A stretch of 40,287 nt of DNA from a candidate division WWE3 bacterium RIFOXYB1_FULL_43_24 (lineage in GTDB: Bacteria > Patescibacteriota > WWE3 > UBA101185 > UBA10185), in assembly GCA_001773135.1 (NCBI GenBank), contig MEVX01000015.1:1-40287 (forward strand), in the 5' to 3' direction. The notes under the pieces are model-generated. The model did no database searches and was not told where the DNA came from. It saw only the letters and a list, made by a program, of their open reading frames with translations. Position 1 is the first letter of the stretch. Every line of letters begins with the position of its first letter. Both the position numbers and the translations under genes were made by a program. This document shows, piece by piece, positions 19,701 to 28,503 of the stretch.

Positions 19701-20527
19701 CTGTCACCGCTCTCACCCAGCTCCGGTATTTTTCCGTCTAACTCTTCTGCCAGCGCCCCCGCGAGTGCCCCCAAGAACGTGTCGTGTTTCGAGTCTCTTT
19801 TAGGGCCTGCTTTGATGTATCTTTCAACTTCCACGGCATTTTTCGCCATTTCCTGATAACCACGTTTACCACTACTTACTACGTAATCGGCGTCCTTGAA
19901 GTTAAATACCCCCGATCCCTGCGCTCCGTCTCCTGCCATCGCTCTTGTAGTAGCAGCAATTGCGCGCCCTCCCGATACTCCCAGCTCGCTCATCTCTCCT
20001 TCTTGTTGGATTCCAAGCGCAGCTTTCCATAGGGCGGTCCTAACGTTGTTATCATAGTCGGTAAGGTCAATTGGTGAGGATTCCAGACCCCAACCCTCTT
20101 TTTTAAATCTCAGCCCGGTGCCCGCCTTTATCCAGCTTTTAACCGTGCTATCGACGACTTTACCCGGGTCTTTCCACTCGGTTGGGTCGAGAGAAAGACT
20201 CACACTTGTAACTCCCGGCATGACGTCTTGGTCGTAATCATCCATTTGTTCTACAGGGATATTTTCCACGCTGTAGATTGCTCTCATATTGCGTTTGAAA
20301 TCGTCGACGTATCTATCTAAAAACCACTTGGGAATATTGCCGGTATCTATGGACATTTGATCCAACTGCTCCAGCCAATAATCTGCGTAATATTGGTAAC
20401 CGCTAAGAAAATTTCCTCTAGGGGGTCTGTAGGCTTTCTGCCCTTCAAGATATCCCGGAAAGAGCGGGTTTACTGACTCGCCTTCTTTTCTCGGTATTGA
20501 CCCTGGAAATAGGGGATTGTCTGCCAT
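16727..20527 (-). CDS. 1266-aa cluster protein: large N-terminal region, one or more TMs, C-terminal domain with zinc-metallopeptidase-like HELGH motif
   Basis: TM FSMYVIGIPLIMIYILVYGLFGTVL; INYLLAHELGHIYDYRLGIPVEF near the C-terminus; -10 TAGAAT 8 nt before ATG. Confidence 0.7.
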   Translation of the reverse strand: MADNPLFPGSIPRKEGESVNPLFPGYLEGQKAYRPPRGNFLSGYQYYADYWLEQLDQMSIDTGNIPKWFLDRYVDDFKRNMRAIYSVENIPVEQMDDYDQDVMPGVTSVSLSLDPTEWKDPGKVVDSTVKSWIKAGTGLRFKKEGWGLESSPIDLTDYDNNVRTALWKAALGIQQEGEMSELGVSGGRAIAATTRAMAGDGAQGSGVFNFKDADYVVSSGKRGYQEMAKNAVEVERYIKAGPKRDSKHDTFLGALAGALAEELDGKIPELGESGDRLKQGAELDGKKAFVAKTRKDLFGELFEDSTERENFKKAAAALSAKQEMASKMGSSRTAIFADYGLKGFLEARYSGHPEAKKRGDDTVAESGLTRFQDRLLFLKTDLQKHIGINDLGVATGKGGIDSISEELRKIDLKDKGLAVIADDLKKSGDAYKEYLQQVWDALNKFEGKEIKNGVVKNVNKISERELLNIISNIKVNGKELTGGGLFDPSIQRDLLRKIDSDVTLPGKFGKYEKRLQIGAYLSKLETLAATEQDENGNLKIAKLFEENGLPAYKGFFGNQARMVASRLELDRGSYAIEEFYDAVTQGKFMERFVWNRISRKLVGYTPGELLQNRLAKVGYFGLVIDDSQVSKKLKNSEVFNSAFRYKFSIDLDGEKQKFLGDSRLAFIGTYSGFLADLDNGLSAQDIKDILSGKENLFDADGNVIEKFKNKVVGWWTKDPYQGRYIHRQIENYREWLRATKPFGIDIDHLKEGDEEKLFELFKALRKEDGFYGSLNITTQYAGYIQRLGMALNKLQHKLFGNPVFQKFIRPALQLKTIIAEKVSKLTADVLAALATKGLHVLTGGGTVIFDKLIEKVLKPLIRFITRKAVEFSQNFVGALAQGDLSKAMAQVDKEIAQVVKFSMYVIGIPLIMIYILVYGLFGTVLSSISPIDPTRDNGGYGGDYAGGGLPQGENALIKIEKDVIINFLSGAPDFPLNATTSIPNEELTAGIQLTYTIKITPKMDIPDAPIVVTDTVTMLKDGEAPVQGPTQIEVAPSYVAGITTEVTFGPITLAGATYEDSLIKNKISVTTPNFEAIPEEEVSFIRYVRIGTPAIPLDCFVFENISGTEQPFFENALIIISQKTGSFLPKVCGAAGTVTLRRISGEDCGRAYRNNTITFGDTCVSYYTSQPKINYLLAHELGHIYDYRLGIPVEFNTAFSEGSLPTYDYHCGPGNDIWEDFAETIGDWVNINTFGTCAGGGADTSSEDAFWNSYPLHRDFIWGFTN

Positions 20528-20584
20528 ATAATAGTATTCTATAATTAGGGGGACAAAAAGGAAACCATTTATTTAGAGGAATTA

Positions 20585-21907
20585 ATGATTAAACCAACTA
20601 AAACTTTATTATCCACTGTGATTTTTTCGTTGATGTTTCTTCTTGGAATAAATAAAGTACTTGCAGCCGACCCATGCTTAGTCGAACAGAATATGTTCGA
20701 CAAGAACTTGCTTAGCGACATAATCGGAATCCCCCTTACTACAAAAGATTTTGTTACATCGGTTGCGACGTCAGCTTACAGTACTGTTTCGGGGTACGGT
20801 GTTACTGAGACAGTAGGTTGCTCACAGTATGTTTTTAATACGCTCGGTGTTGAAGGGGAATCGCAATTTACACAATGCGGCGGTACCGCGGATCAAACAT
20901 GCCAGGAGATTACAAACACACTTCCGGGTCCAACAGGGAGTACCTGGCTCGACAAACAATATGCCAACAGAAGTTCGGGCACTCTTTTAGGATTGGCTTA
21001 TATGGCTGAGGATTTTACACACAATGAGCCGTTGCCAGCTAACTTAGCTTTTTATGTGAACGATACTATATCCAGAATTCCTATAATAAATAAAACTTAC
21101 GCCGCCCAGGTTGATTATGGGCACAGTTTGCTAAATTCAATTCTCAATGCATGGAAAGTATTCCGTAACCTTGCTTACGCGGCAATGGCTTTGATACTTC
21201 TGTACACAGGGATAATCATTATTCTTAGACGAAAAATAAACAGCCAGTTGGTAGTGAGTGTACAGTACGCATTACCTAGGATAGTAATTGCAATAATATT
21301 GATAACCTTCAGCTATCCGATTGGCGCAACTCTCGGAAGTTTGGGATGGACGCTGTTTAAGAGTAATTGGGCTATTGCCGGAAGTATGTTCGTCGATACT
21401 TTGAGAGACACCGATGCTGCAGCGTTTGTGGATGCGGGATCTCTAAAAATGTGGGCATTATTAATACCTTTGCACGTATTAGTAGCCAACGGACCTTTGT
21501 TTTTGCTCGTCATCCTTTTAGTTATAATTATCTATCTGGTTGCGGGCCTTATTTATAATTTCAAAGCAATTATTTTGTACCTGAAGATTGTTTTCTCCAT
21601 ACTTACGGCTCCTATAGAATTTGCACTTGCAGCAGTGCCGGGCAATGACGATAAGTTTAAAGGGTGGTTTTTACGAATGTTCAAATACGTTATAACTTTA
21701 TTTGGTATGGGTATCATCGTGCCCCTGGGGACTATAATCGCAATTTTGGTAATTGAGGGATATTCTACGGAGCTGGCAGGAAACGGCGGGGTACTTTTTG
21801 CAATGGTAGCCCCGGTATTTATAATCCTTTACTGTTTCGGTATTGGTATAGGGATGGAAAAAAGAGTTGAGGAGTTCCTCGGAACCGGACAGCAGAAGAG
21901 AAGATAG
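20585..21907 (+). CDS. Polytopic membrane protein, VirB6/TrbL-like (inferred)
   Basis: Signal peptide then at least five TM helices (AYAAMALILLYTGIIIILRRKI..., GPLFLLVILLVIIIYLVAGLIYNFKAIILYLKIVFSIL); neighbours are pilin-like; SD AGAGGA. Confidence 0.6.
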   Translation: MIKPTKTLLSTVIFSLMFLLGINKVLAADPCLVEQNMFDKNLLSDIIGIPLTTKDFVTSVATSAYSTVSGYGVTETVGCSQYVFNTLGVEGESQFTQCGGTADQTCQEITNTLPGPTGSTWLDKQYANRSSGTLLGLAYMAEDFTHNEPLPANLAFYVNDTISRIPIINKTYAAQVDYGHSLLNSILNAWKVFRNLAYAAMALILLYTGIIIILRRKINSQLVVSVQYALPRIVIAIILITFSYPIGATLGSLGWTLFKSNWAIAGSMFVDTLRDTDAAAFVDAGSLKMWALLIPLHVLVANGPLFLLVILLVIIIYLVAGLIYNFKAIILYLKIVFSILTAPIEFALAAVPGNDDKFKGWFLRMFKYVITLFGMGIIVPLGTIIAILVIEGYSTELAGNGGVLFAMVAPVFIILYCFGIGIGMEKRVEEFLGTGQQKRR

Positions 21908-22010
21908 TTTTTAAGATAAAAATTTACAAAACCTTCCCCCTTTTATATACGTCGTTTGCAATTGAATAATCTGTGTTGTGCGCGTGTTTTAGTAGGAGTT
22001 TTGCGGCTAC

Positions 22011-25000
22011 TTACCGATAGCACGCATTCCACAGAGCACTCTTTTGACTCCACCAGGCACCCCCGTCTTCAGGGGATCCGGCGCCGGCCGTACCGAATGC
22101 AAGCTGTTCAATTTTGGGGAAGGCAGTACTCCAATCCCATCCTTGGCATGAACCGCTTCCGTTAGCTAGGGAGGCTGCTGCCGCAAACGTAGCATCAAGG
22201 AAATTGCATCTGGAAGCTATTTCTGCTCTTCCATCGGACAGCCCTGCAAAAGCATTTTTATAGGAATCCAATGCGATAGTATTGTTAAACCAAGTTAATA
22301 TCCAGTCGTATGGACCGACCGCAGCCCCGTTACTGTCATCACATTGGGGAAGTCTGCCGTACCAGGGTAAGCTACCGTCTAACAACATCGCCTCCCCTGA
22401 AAGTGAGAAAAGCTGCTGGTATAAGGGTATTTTAGTTTTACCGATAACGCTTAAATAAGTAAGTATCGAGGCTGCCGGCACCTTAAATTTATCTGCCGCA
22501 GCATTTACAATGCCGATAAAAGCGGGAGAAAGGGCCCCTATGCTTCCTGTGTCATCAAACTTAATCTGGCAGTCACCGATATTAGCGGGCAACGTACACG
22601 ATGCATCCAGATTAGAAGTAAGGGTACCAAAATCGATTATCGGCGGTTCAGGTACCGGAGCGAGAGAGCAGTCCCACGTACCGAACCAACCTTTTTCATT
22701 GTTATTACAATGGTAAAAAATATCTTCTCCGCCTGTGAAGTAGTTGACATACAGTGCGTGCGCGGAGATCATTTTGTATTCGGGGGAGGCTCCTCCAAAA
22801 CCTGCTATATCTTTGTTTCTGTTGGTGTTCTTGTTGTCGGTGCCGGCTGGGGTTACAGACGTATCAGCAGAAGAAAAGGCTAGAGTTCCATAAGTTTTGT
22901 TTCCGGGCCTTGCCAGTTTTTTCCAAATTTCATTGTTGATAAGAACTGTACTGTCTACATTGTAGGTTTCTCCTTCGTATCCTCTTAATATTTCTTGAGT
23001 TTGTTTAAAATTCGAGTCTTTATCTATGTCTGCAGAGCATGCGTAAGGACCGGCGTCCTCCATGTTACAAGCGGGGCCTATTTTGGCAATACCGGCGTCT
23101 ACCCAACAAGATATAGACATAGCGTCGTCAGGGCATTTGAAAGCAGTATTTCCGTCGGGGCATATATATTCAGCGCAAGGCACTTCGGCTGTTGGGGCTG
23201 TAACAAGTAGCGCGCCCTCCCAATATGCCGTGCTTCCAAGCCCCGGGCACCCGTTACTTTCGGTTACTTTAAAACCATAATTATCTTCTATGCAATCTTC
23301 ATCAGGACCGCCGACGCAATCAATTTTCTTTTGAGCACATGCAAGGCTAAATGGAGTACTCGTTCCTTCAATCAAATCGGTTGCTTGGCAATCGCGGATT
23401 ACTGATGTGGAAACCTTAGGTTCAGATGTTTCTATCCCACCGCCCGATATTCTGCAAGAGTAAGTTTCTTTATGTTCAAAAACGCCACAACTTTCAACCC
23501 TGCAAGTACGGTTAATATCGCCGCTATCGTCGGTAAATCCCAACCTTTCATAGCATTTCCTCCCCGAATCGATTGGGTTCCAGGGATAGCACAGGTCGTT
23601 ACCCCACATATCCCATGTTACATGTCCTACGCTGGGTTGTTTGAAAATATCCACAAAATTATCCTCGCTCAGATTAAACGTTACTGTTAAATCGTCTCTT
23701 CTTTCACCATCTTCTAATGGGTAATCGTTTTTTCTATCAAAATAAGATTTTCCCGTGTCGCTAGTGCCCGGCCAAAGGTATTGTATTGCTAGTTGGAACA
23801 ACGCGTCCCCCAAGGTTTGGTCATAGGAACCATCCCCGTGGGCAGTAGTTAGGAGACTGTCATACGCGTCGAATCTGTTGATAGTAAAGGAGTTGGTTTC
23901 CAATGCTTGTGTTCTGTTAACGCCCGCTGTTGTCCTAAATATAGTTGTAGTGGCGGTTTGAGGACTTTTATCAGGTAATACGAAATCTACCAAAGATTGG
24001 AAATAGTGGTCCGGGTTTCCTTGAAACAGGTTATTTATAAGTAATGACGCTTGATTCGCTAGTGTGAACTCTTCCAGGTTTGAGGTGTGTTGGGGGTTGA
24101 CATTCGAGTTTTCGCAGTAGGCTAAAAGATTTGAACCCGCATCCTCTATTTTTATTGACCCCTGTTGATATATCGCTTTATCTGCTGATGTTTCCCCCGG
24201 GCGTTGAAGAACATATGCTAACGGACGTTTTATACCGTCAGCCTCTGCAGTCACTGCTAATTCTGTGGATAATATCCCCCCGCTCATGGGCGTCAGTCCG
24301 TTATTTAATGAGTAGTTGTTATCTGAGTAATAAGTTCCTCCCTTAACGGGAATTCCTGCTTTTTCGTTCCCCATGGTGAAAGCTATTTGGTTAGCGTTTG
24401 CAGATGCCCCGGGAGCCCAGTAAGTATCGTTTATTCCCTCAAAACCGTACCCCATCTTCATGGAGGTTCCTTTTATACCGTAGAAGTAAGCAAATTCCGG
24501 ATTCCAGTATGTCTTATCTAATGTGTAGGAGCAGCCGGCCGTTCCCAACCGGCAATAATCCCAGGGAGGCTGAATATCTTTTATTTTAATCTTTTTTCCT
24601 ACATTTGTGCACACCTCAGTTTCCATAACGGTACCGCCCGGATTTAGATACGCGTCTGACTCCGAACGTAAAATGGCAGGGTTGGCTAAGTTTCTTGCGG
24701 GTCCTGCGCTATACTGTCTGTTTCTGTAATCCCCCTCATATCCTGACGACGCGGTATTGCACGATCTCAGTTCTGCACAATCAGGAAGAGTATTTGTTTT
24801 ATCAGGATCGGTAAACTTTCTAAGGTAGACGCTTCCCTTACAATTACTGAATATAGTGTGAAGCAGTTGGGCGGGGGCGGTAGGGTTTTGAGCGTAACTC
24901 ACAACGTCTTGGCGGGCTGTCAAATCTTTGAAAAAAAGTAAGGTGTTTTTTATTGGTATGTTTGGAAGAAAATTCATGGTTGTAAAACGGGGCTCTGTGT

Positions 25001-25895
25001 ACAGAGCCTGTTCATAGGTATTTAGATCATCATCAGTAGGGTTTGTTTGACTTGGGCGTAGGCAAAGTTGGCTGACCTCCGGCCAATCTTTGTAAACTGA
25101 AAGACAGTCTTGATAATAGAAGGCTCCTTTATCGGGGACGTATTGGTCCGGGTTTAGTAACCTATCCGTGAAGTATCCGAAAACACTACCCCTCGTTGTG
25201 TATCTCGAATCTGCTGCTTTCACTCCCAACGTGAAGTTATACTCCACTTGAGGTTGTAGCTCCTTTCCGAAGTACCCTTCGAAAGAAACCGGGGAGTCAG
25301 TAGCCAGGGGATCCGGCCGTTTTATATCACAACTTAAAAAAGAACCCGGTGCTACAGGATCTAAAAATTCTCCGGGAGCCTTGTATGTGGAGGTTTCCGG
25401 GCATTTAAGGGGGGCATTCAGCACAAAGCTTTGAAAAGAGGGAACTTTGTAGAGACCCGCGAGCTTGCTATCGCAAACGAAAGCAAGGTATCTTATTTGG
25501 TTACCTCCAATTCTTCTCATAGTGATGTTGTAATATCCATTTTCGTCCGTTGACGTAGAGGAAAAAGGATGCGTTAAATTACCATTCTTTTTACACGTGG
25601 TGTAGTTGGGGTCACACTCATAAACGTAAACAGAAACCCCTTTTGCGGGGGCGTTGGGGTGTGTCGCGGCTCCGCTTCCTGTAGTTACCTCCCGCGGAGT
25701 TGCACTTCTTACCACCCCGCACACTACTGATAGACGTGGATCATTGTCAGGATTAATGCAGGTCGTGCCCGGTTCAAAAAGATCCATGGAAGTTCCGGTC
25801 AGCTGCGCATAGGTGGGTGTCCTTCCTATTATTAACACAAAAAGTATTAACAAAAAGGAATAAATATATTTTCTGACCAGATATTTGTACCTCAT
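22011..25895 (-). CDS. 1294-aa secreted surface protein, Cys-containing, possible lytic-transglycosylase-like C-terminus
   Basis: Signal peptide SFLLILFVLIIGRTPTYAQ; beta-rich N-terminus (GVSVYVYECDPNYTTC...STDENGYYNITMRR); C-terminal IVNAAADKFKVPAASILTYLSVIG is weakly transglycosylase-like. Confidence 0.65.
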   Translation of the reverse strand: MRYKYLVRKYIYSFLLILFVLIIGRTPTYAQLTGTSMDLFEPGTTCINPDNDPRLSVVCGVVRSATPREVTTGSGAATHPNAPAKGVSVYVYECDPNYTTCKKNGNLTHPFSSTSTDENGYYNITMRRIGGNQIRYLAFVCDSKLAGLYKVPSFQSFVLNAPLKCPETSTYKAPGEFLDPVAPGSFLSCDIKRPDPLATDSPVSFEGYFGKELQPQVEYNFTLGVKAADSRYTTRGSVFGYFTDRLLNPDQYVPDKGAFYYQDCLSVYKDWPEVSQLCLRPSQTNPTDDDLNTYEQALYTEPRFTTMNFLPNIPIKNTLLFFKDLTARQDVVSYAQNPTAPAQLLHTIFSNCKGSVYLRKFTDPDKTNTLPDCAELRSCNTASSGYEGDYRNRQYSAGPARNLANPAILRSESDAYLNPGGTVMETEVCTNVGKKIKIKDIQPPWDYCRLGTAGCSYTLDKTYWNPEFAYFYGIKGTSMKMGYGFEGINDTYWAPGASANANQIAFTMGNEKAGIPVKGGTYYSDNNYSLNNGLTPMSGGILSTELAVTAEADGIKRPLAYVLQRPGETSADKAIYQQGSIKIEDAGSNLLAYCENSNVNPQHTSNLEEFTLANQASLLINNLFQGNPDHYFQSLVDFVLPDKSPQTATTTIFRTTAGVNRTQALETNSFTINRFDAYDSLLTTAHGDGSYDQTLGDALFQLAIQYLWPGTSDTGKSYFDRKNDYPLEDGERRDDLTVTFNLSEDNFVDIFKQPSVGHVTWDMWGNDLCYPWNPIDSGRKCYERLGFTDDSGDINRTCRVESCGVFEHKETYSCRISGGGIETSEPKVSTSVIRDCQATDLIEGTSTPFSLACAQKKIDCVGGPDEDCIEDNYGFKVTESNGCPGLGSTAYWEGALLVTAPTAEVPCAEYICPDGNTAFKCPDDAMSISCWVDAGIAKIGPACNMEDAGPYACSADIDKDSNFKQTQEILRGYEGETYNVDSTVLINNEIWKKLARPGNKTYGTLAFSSADTSVTPAGTDNKNTNRNKDIAGFGGASPEYKMISAHALYVNYFTGGEDIFYHCNNNEKGWFGTWDCSLAPVPEPPIIDFGTLTSNLDASCTLPANIGDCQIKFDDTGSIGALSPAFIGIVNAAADKFKVPAASILTYLSVIGKTKIPLYQQLFSLSGEAMLLDGSLPWYGRLPQCDDSNGAAVGPYDWILTWFNNTIALDSYKNAFAGLSDGRAEIASRCNFLDATFAAAASLANGSGSCQGWDWSTAFPKIEQLAFGTAGAGSPEDGGAWWSQKSALWNACYR

Positions 25896-25950
25896 AAAGT
25901 CCCTTAAATTATACCATCAACACTGTCGAAAACCTGTTAAAATAGGACCT

Positions 25951-26415
25951 ATGGGAGACTATGTTCTAGCAAAGAATAGAAAAGCTTTGTACAACTTTTC
26001 GGTCATTGAGACCTATGTTGCAGGTATTGTTCTAAAAGGCTATGAAGTTAAAGCTCTCAGGGAAGGAAAGGTCAGTTTTGAAGGTTCTTACGTTGAAGGT
26101 GAGGGCGGCGAGCTTTATGTGGTCAACTTATACATCGGCCGATACTCAAAACAGTCCAAAAACTTTGTTGAGGAGGATGCCAAAAGGAGTAGAAAGCTAC
26201 TACTTAATAAAAACGAAACATCAGAGGTATTACGGGACATTTCTGAAAAGGGTAAGACGGCTGTTCCTTTAGCTCTGATTTTGAAAAACGGGTTAGTAAA
26301 GCTGGAGTTTGCTGTAGCTAAAGGCAAAAGGGAGTTTGAAAAGAAGGTAGTAACCAAAGATCGGCAGATACAACTGGACCTCGCCCGGGAGTCAAAAGAG
26401 ATAATGTCCCGCTAA
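25951..26415 (+). CDS. smpB: SsrA-binding protein SmpB
   Basis: MGDYVLAKNRKALYNFSVIETYVAGIVLKGYEVKALREGKVSFEGSYV; track start 25885 revised to ATG 25951 (TAAAAT 7 nt upstream). Confidence 0.95.
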   Translation: MGDYVLAKNRKALYNFSVIETYVAGIVLKGYEVKALREGKVSFEGSYVEGEGGELYVVNLYIGRYSKQSKNFVEEDAKRSRKLLLNKNETSEVLRDISEKGKTAVPLALILKNGLVKLEFAVAKGKREFEKKVVTKDRQIQLDLARESKEIMSR

Positions 26416-26472
26416 TCCTATAGTTATTAATTCCTTCATTTTCGTGGTAAAATACCCGTGTACTTTAAAAAA

Positions 26473-26863
26473 GGGGATGCACAAGGATTTGATTGAGTCC
26501 AATTTCGTGCAGTTGCAAGCAGGGAAGCTGAACCCTTAAATTTAGCAAAACCATAAATGCCGATAAAGAAGCATTTGTAGGCGTGCCAGCAATGGCCGCC
26601 GTAGCAGCTTAATTTATTAACGCTGTGGATCCCGTTGCTTTTGCCCGGAAGGGCTTTCGGGGTCTAATAAATCCGGGAAAAGGTCATATCCGTGGTAGCC
26701 CTACGGATACACCAAGGATGAAAGATCCGAAGATTTTGGCTTGCGTTAGGGCAGAAAAGGTACTTCAAGCACCCGGCTCTATCTAAGATAAGCTTGGATA
26801 CGCTTGTAGAGGCTGTATGAAAAGTTCTCAAGACGGGGGTTCGATTCCCCCCATCTCCACCAG
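26473..26863 (+). ncRNA. ssrA: tmRNA
   Basis: 5' GGGGATG pairs with 3' CATCTCC-A-CCA including the G3-U70 wobble; T-arm GGGGGTTCGATTCCCCC; internal tag ORF GCC GAT AAA GAA GCA TTT GTA GGC GTG CCA GCA ATG GCC GCC GTA GCA GCT TAA (26559-26612; ADKEAFVGVPAMAAVAA); next to smpB. Confidence 0.95.
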
Positions 26864-26864
26864 A

Positions 26865-26901
26865 AAATTTTTAAGGCTGCTTAATGCAGCCGTAAAATTT
26901 T
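26865..26901 (+). terminator. Intrinsic terminator after tmRNA
   Basis: A-tract, GGCTGC-TTAAT-GCAGCC hairpin, AAAATTTT tract. Confidence 0.8.
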
Positions 26902-27011
26902 GTAGGAGTTACGTAGGAGTCGAATGCCACAGCGAACGAAGGTGAGCGAGGCGGGGTCGACGGGCGTGTCAGCAGACACGAACCGGTGACCGATTCCCCC
27001 CATCTCCACCA
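26902..27011 (+). repeat. tRNA-3'-end echo element, locus A (downstream of tmRNA)
   Basis: Core 26922-26990 homologous to locus B core, ending in an exact 21-bp copy (26991-27011) of tmRNA 3' end 26843-26863, CGATTCCCCCCATCTCCACCA. Confidence 0.8.
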
Positions 27012-27049
27012 AAAAATATTGAGGTCACCGTGAGGTGGCCATATTTTTT
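27012..27049 (+). terminator. Second terminator, directly after the duplicated tmRNA 3' end
   Basis: AAAAATATTGA-GGTCACC-GTGA-GGTGGCC-ATATTTTTT. Confidence 0.75.
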
Positions 27050-27151
27050 GTAGAAGTCGAAAGGTGCCGATTACTCCTTTATTTTAGTTTCGATACCAAG
27101 AATCTTCTTCCGTCTGTAATCACTATTTCTGTGTAAACGGCAGAACCTTTT

Positions 27152-28345
27152 TCATTTTCTTAACCATGCCGGATTTTTCAGAAATATAAACCCCGTTCCC
27201 AGCATCACAAGTGTGATTAACCACTCAAGATCGGCGAGGGAGTACCAAGGCAGCACTATGAGAACAAGTAACAAACCGGTGGCTAATAACCAGCGTTTGT
27301 TGTTTAACAAAGTACCTACAATTAATGCAAGAGGGGCTAAATGTACAAGCAGGTCCGTGTGCATTGTGTGCACATTCAATAACGGTAAAAACAAGCAAAC
27401 TAGTCCGAAGAGATGTTCCTGGGAGAAGGATGCCCTTTTTTTATAAATCACTAGCAACGTAAAAACGTTAAGTGCTACAACAGCTCCAATTGCCGCCCAG
27501 GTATTTTGGGCTATTCCCAGCCATTTTTGAACAGAGTAGATAAAGGCGGTTATGTTCGTGTTATTTATAAGGTCAGTTCCGTGGTTCTCGTTCTCACTGC
27601 TAAATAGGTATGGCACGTAGGTTTTGATAAAACTAGTTCCAAAAAGTGCGGTGTTCATAGCTACTAAGAGCAACATAGTAGCTATGAAATGTAGGGCAAA
27701 GGAAACCAGCTGTTTTCTATTTTTTGTTAAGAGAAAAGCAAAGGGCACAAACAGTAGAAAAGTCGGTTTTAGGAAAAGAAATCCCGTAAGCACTCCTGCG
27801 AAACCGGGACGGTTGTGTTTTAAAGCCGTAAAAGCTGAGGCTATTATCAGCAATAACACTCCGTTCGGGTGCCCCCCGATTAATGTCATCCAAAAAGCCA
27901 GGAAAAACGTTGCTATTGTGCTGATCACACAAGTTTTTACAAAGGATCCGCTAAGTAAATAAATAGCAGTAACGATACATACCGAGTTGATAAGGACGAC
28001 AATCCAGAAAGATTTCACAGGGTCTTCTATAGGAAGGAGAGAATACAGCACCGCCGTAATAGGAGGGGTTCTAAAAGCCAATATTCCTGTAACGAGTGTG
28101 GCAGGAACTGTGTTTGAAATGGAACGTTGATAACTTCTTTGCGTTTCGTAGTCGTACAGGTGAGTTATCTTTCCTTCCTGCACAATCCTTGCTCCGGTGA
28201 GGTACATCAGAAAATCAGACGGTTGCTCGGGGTCTTGTAATCTGACATCCGAAAACTGTGCCAGTAGGAAATATACAATACCCCAGGCGACCAAAGGAAA
28301 AATTAAAATATAGAGCACCCAAGGCTTGTTTTTGATTGTCCCCAC
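27152..28345 (-). CDS. Polytopic glycosyltransferase family 87-like (DUF2029) membrane protein
   Basis: DFLMYLTGARIVQEGKITHLYDYETQRSYQ plus many TMs. Track start 28363; a GTG at 28345 lies 6 nt after TATAAT and is proposed instead. Confidence 0.75.
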   Translation of the reverse strand: MGTIKNKPWVLYILIFPLVAWGIVYFLLAQFSDVRLQDPEQPSDFLMYLTGARIVQEGKITHLYDYETQRSYQRSISNTVPATLVTGILAFRTPPITAVLYSLLPIEDPVKSFWIVVLINSVCIVTAIYLLSGSFVKTCVISTIATFFLAFWMTLIGGHPNGVLLLIIASAFTALKHNRPGFAGVLTGFLFLKPTFLLFVPFAFLLTKNRKQLVSFALHFIATMLLLVAMNTALFGTSFIKTYVPYLFSSENENHGTDLINNTNITAFIYSVQKWLGIAQNTWAAIGAVVALNVFTLLVIYKKRASFSQEHLFGLVCLFLPLLNVHTMHTDLLVHLAPLALIVGTLLNNKRWLLATGLLLVLIVLPWYSLADLEWLITLVMLGTGFIFLKNPAWLRK

Positions 28346-28503
28346 CTTAGGATTATAGCTCATTCTATTGTCGCTAGAGAAAGGGGGGTTTCAAAATGCC
28401 GGGGAAGCCCTATTATTACTACAGGGTCCAGATATATATAAGCTATGGGGTATAGGCGTCCAAAGAGTTGATCTGGCAATATAATATCTATTGTGGATAA
28501 CAT

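Noticed and set aside
26902-27011. Echo elements as ordinary integrated islands with an integrase
   Set aside because: Only ~140 bp between the two tRNA 3' copies and no integrase/recombinase ORF anywhere in the window; only a non-autonomous or remnant version remains possible.
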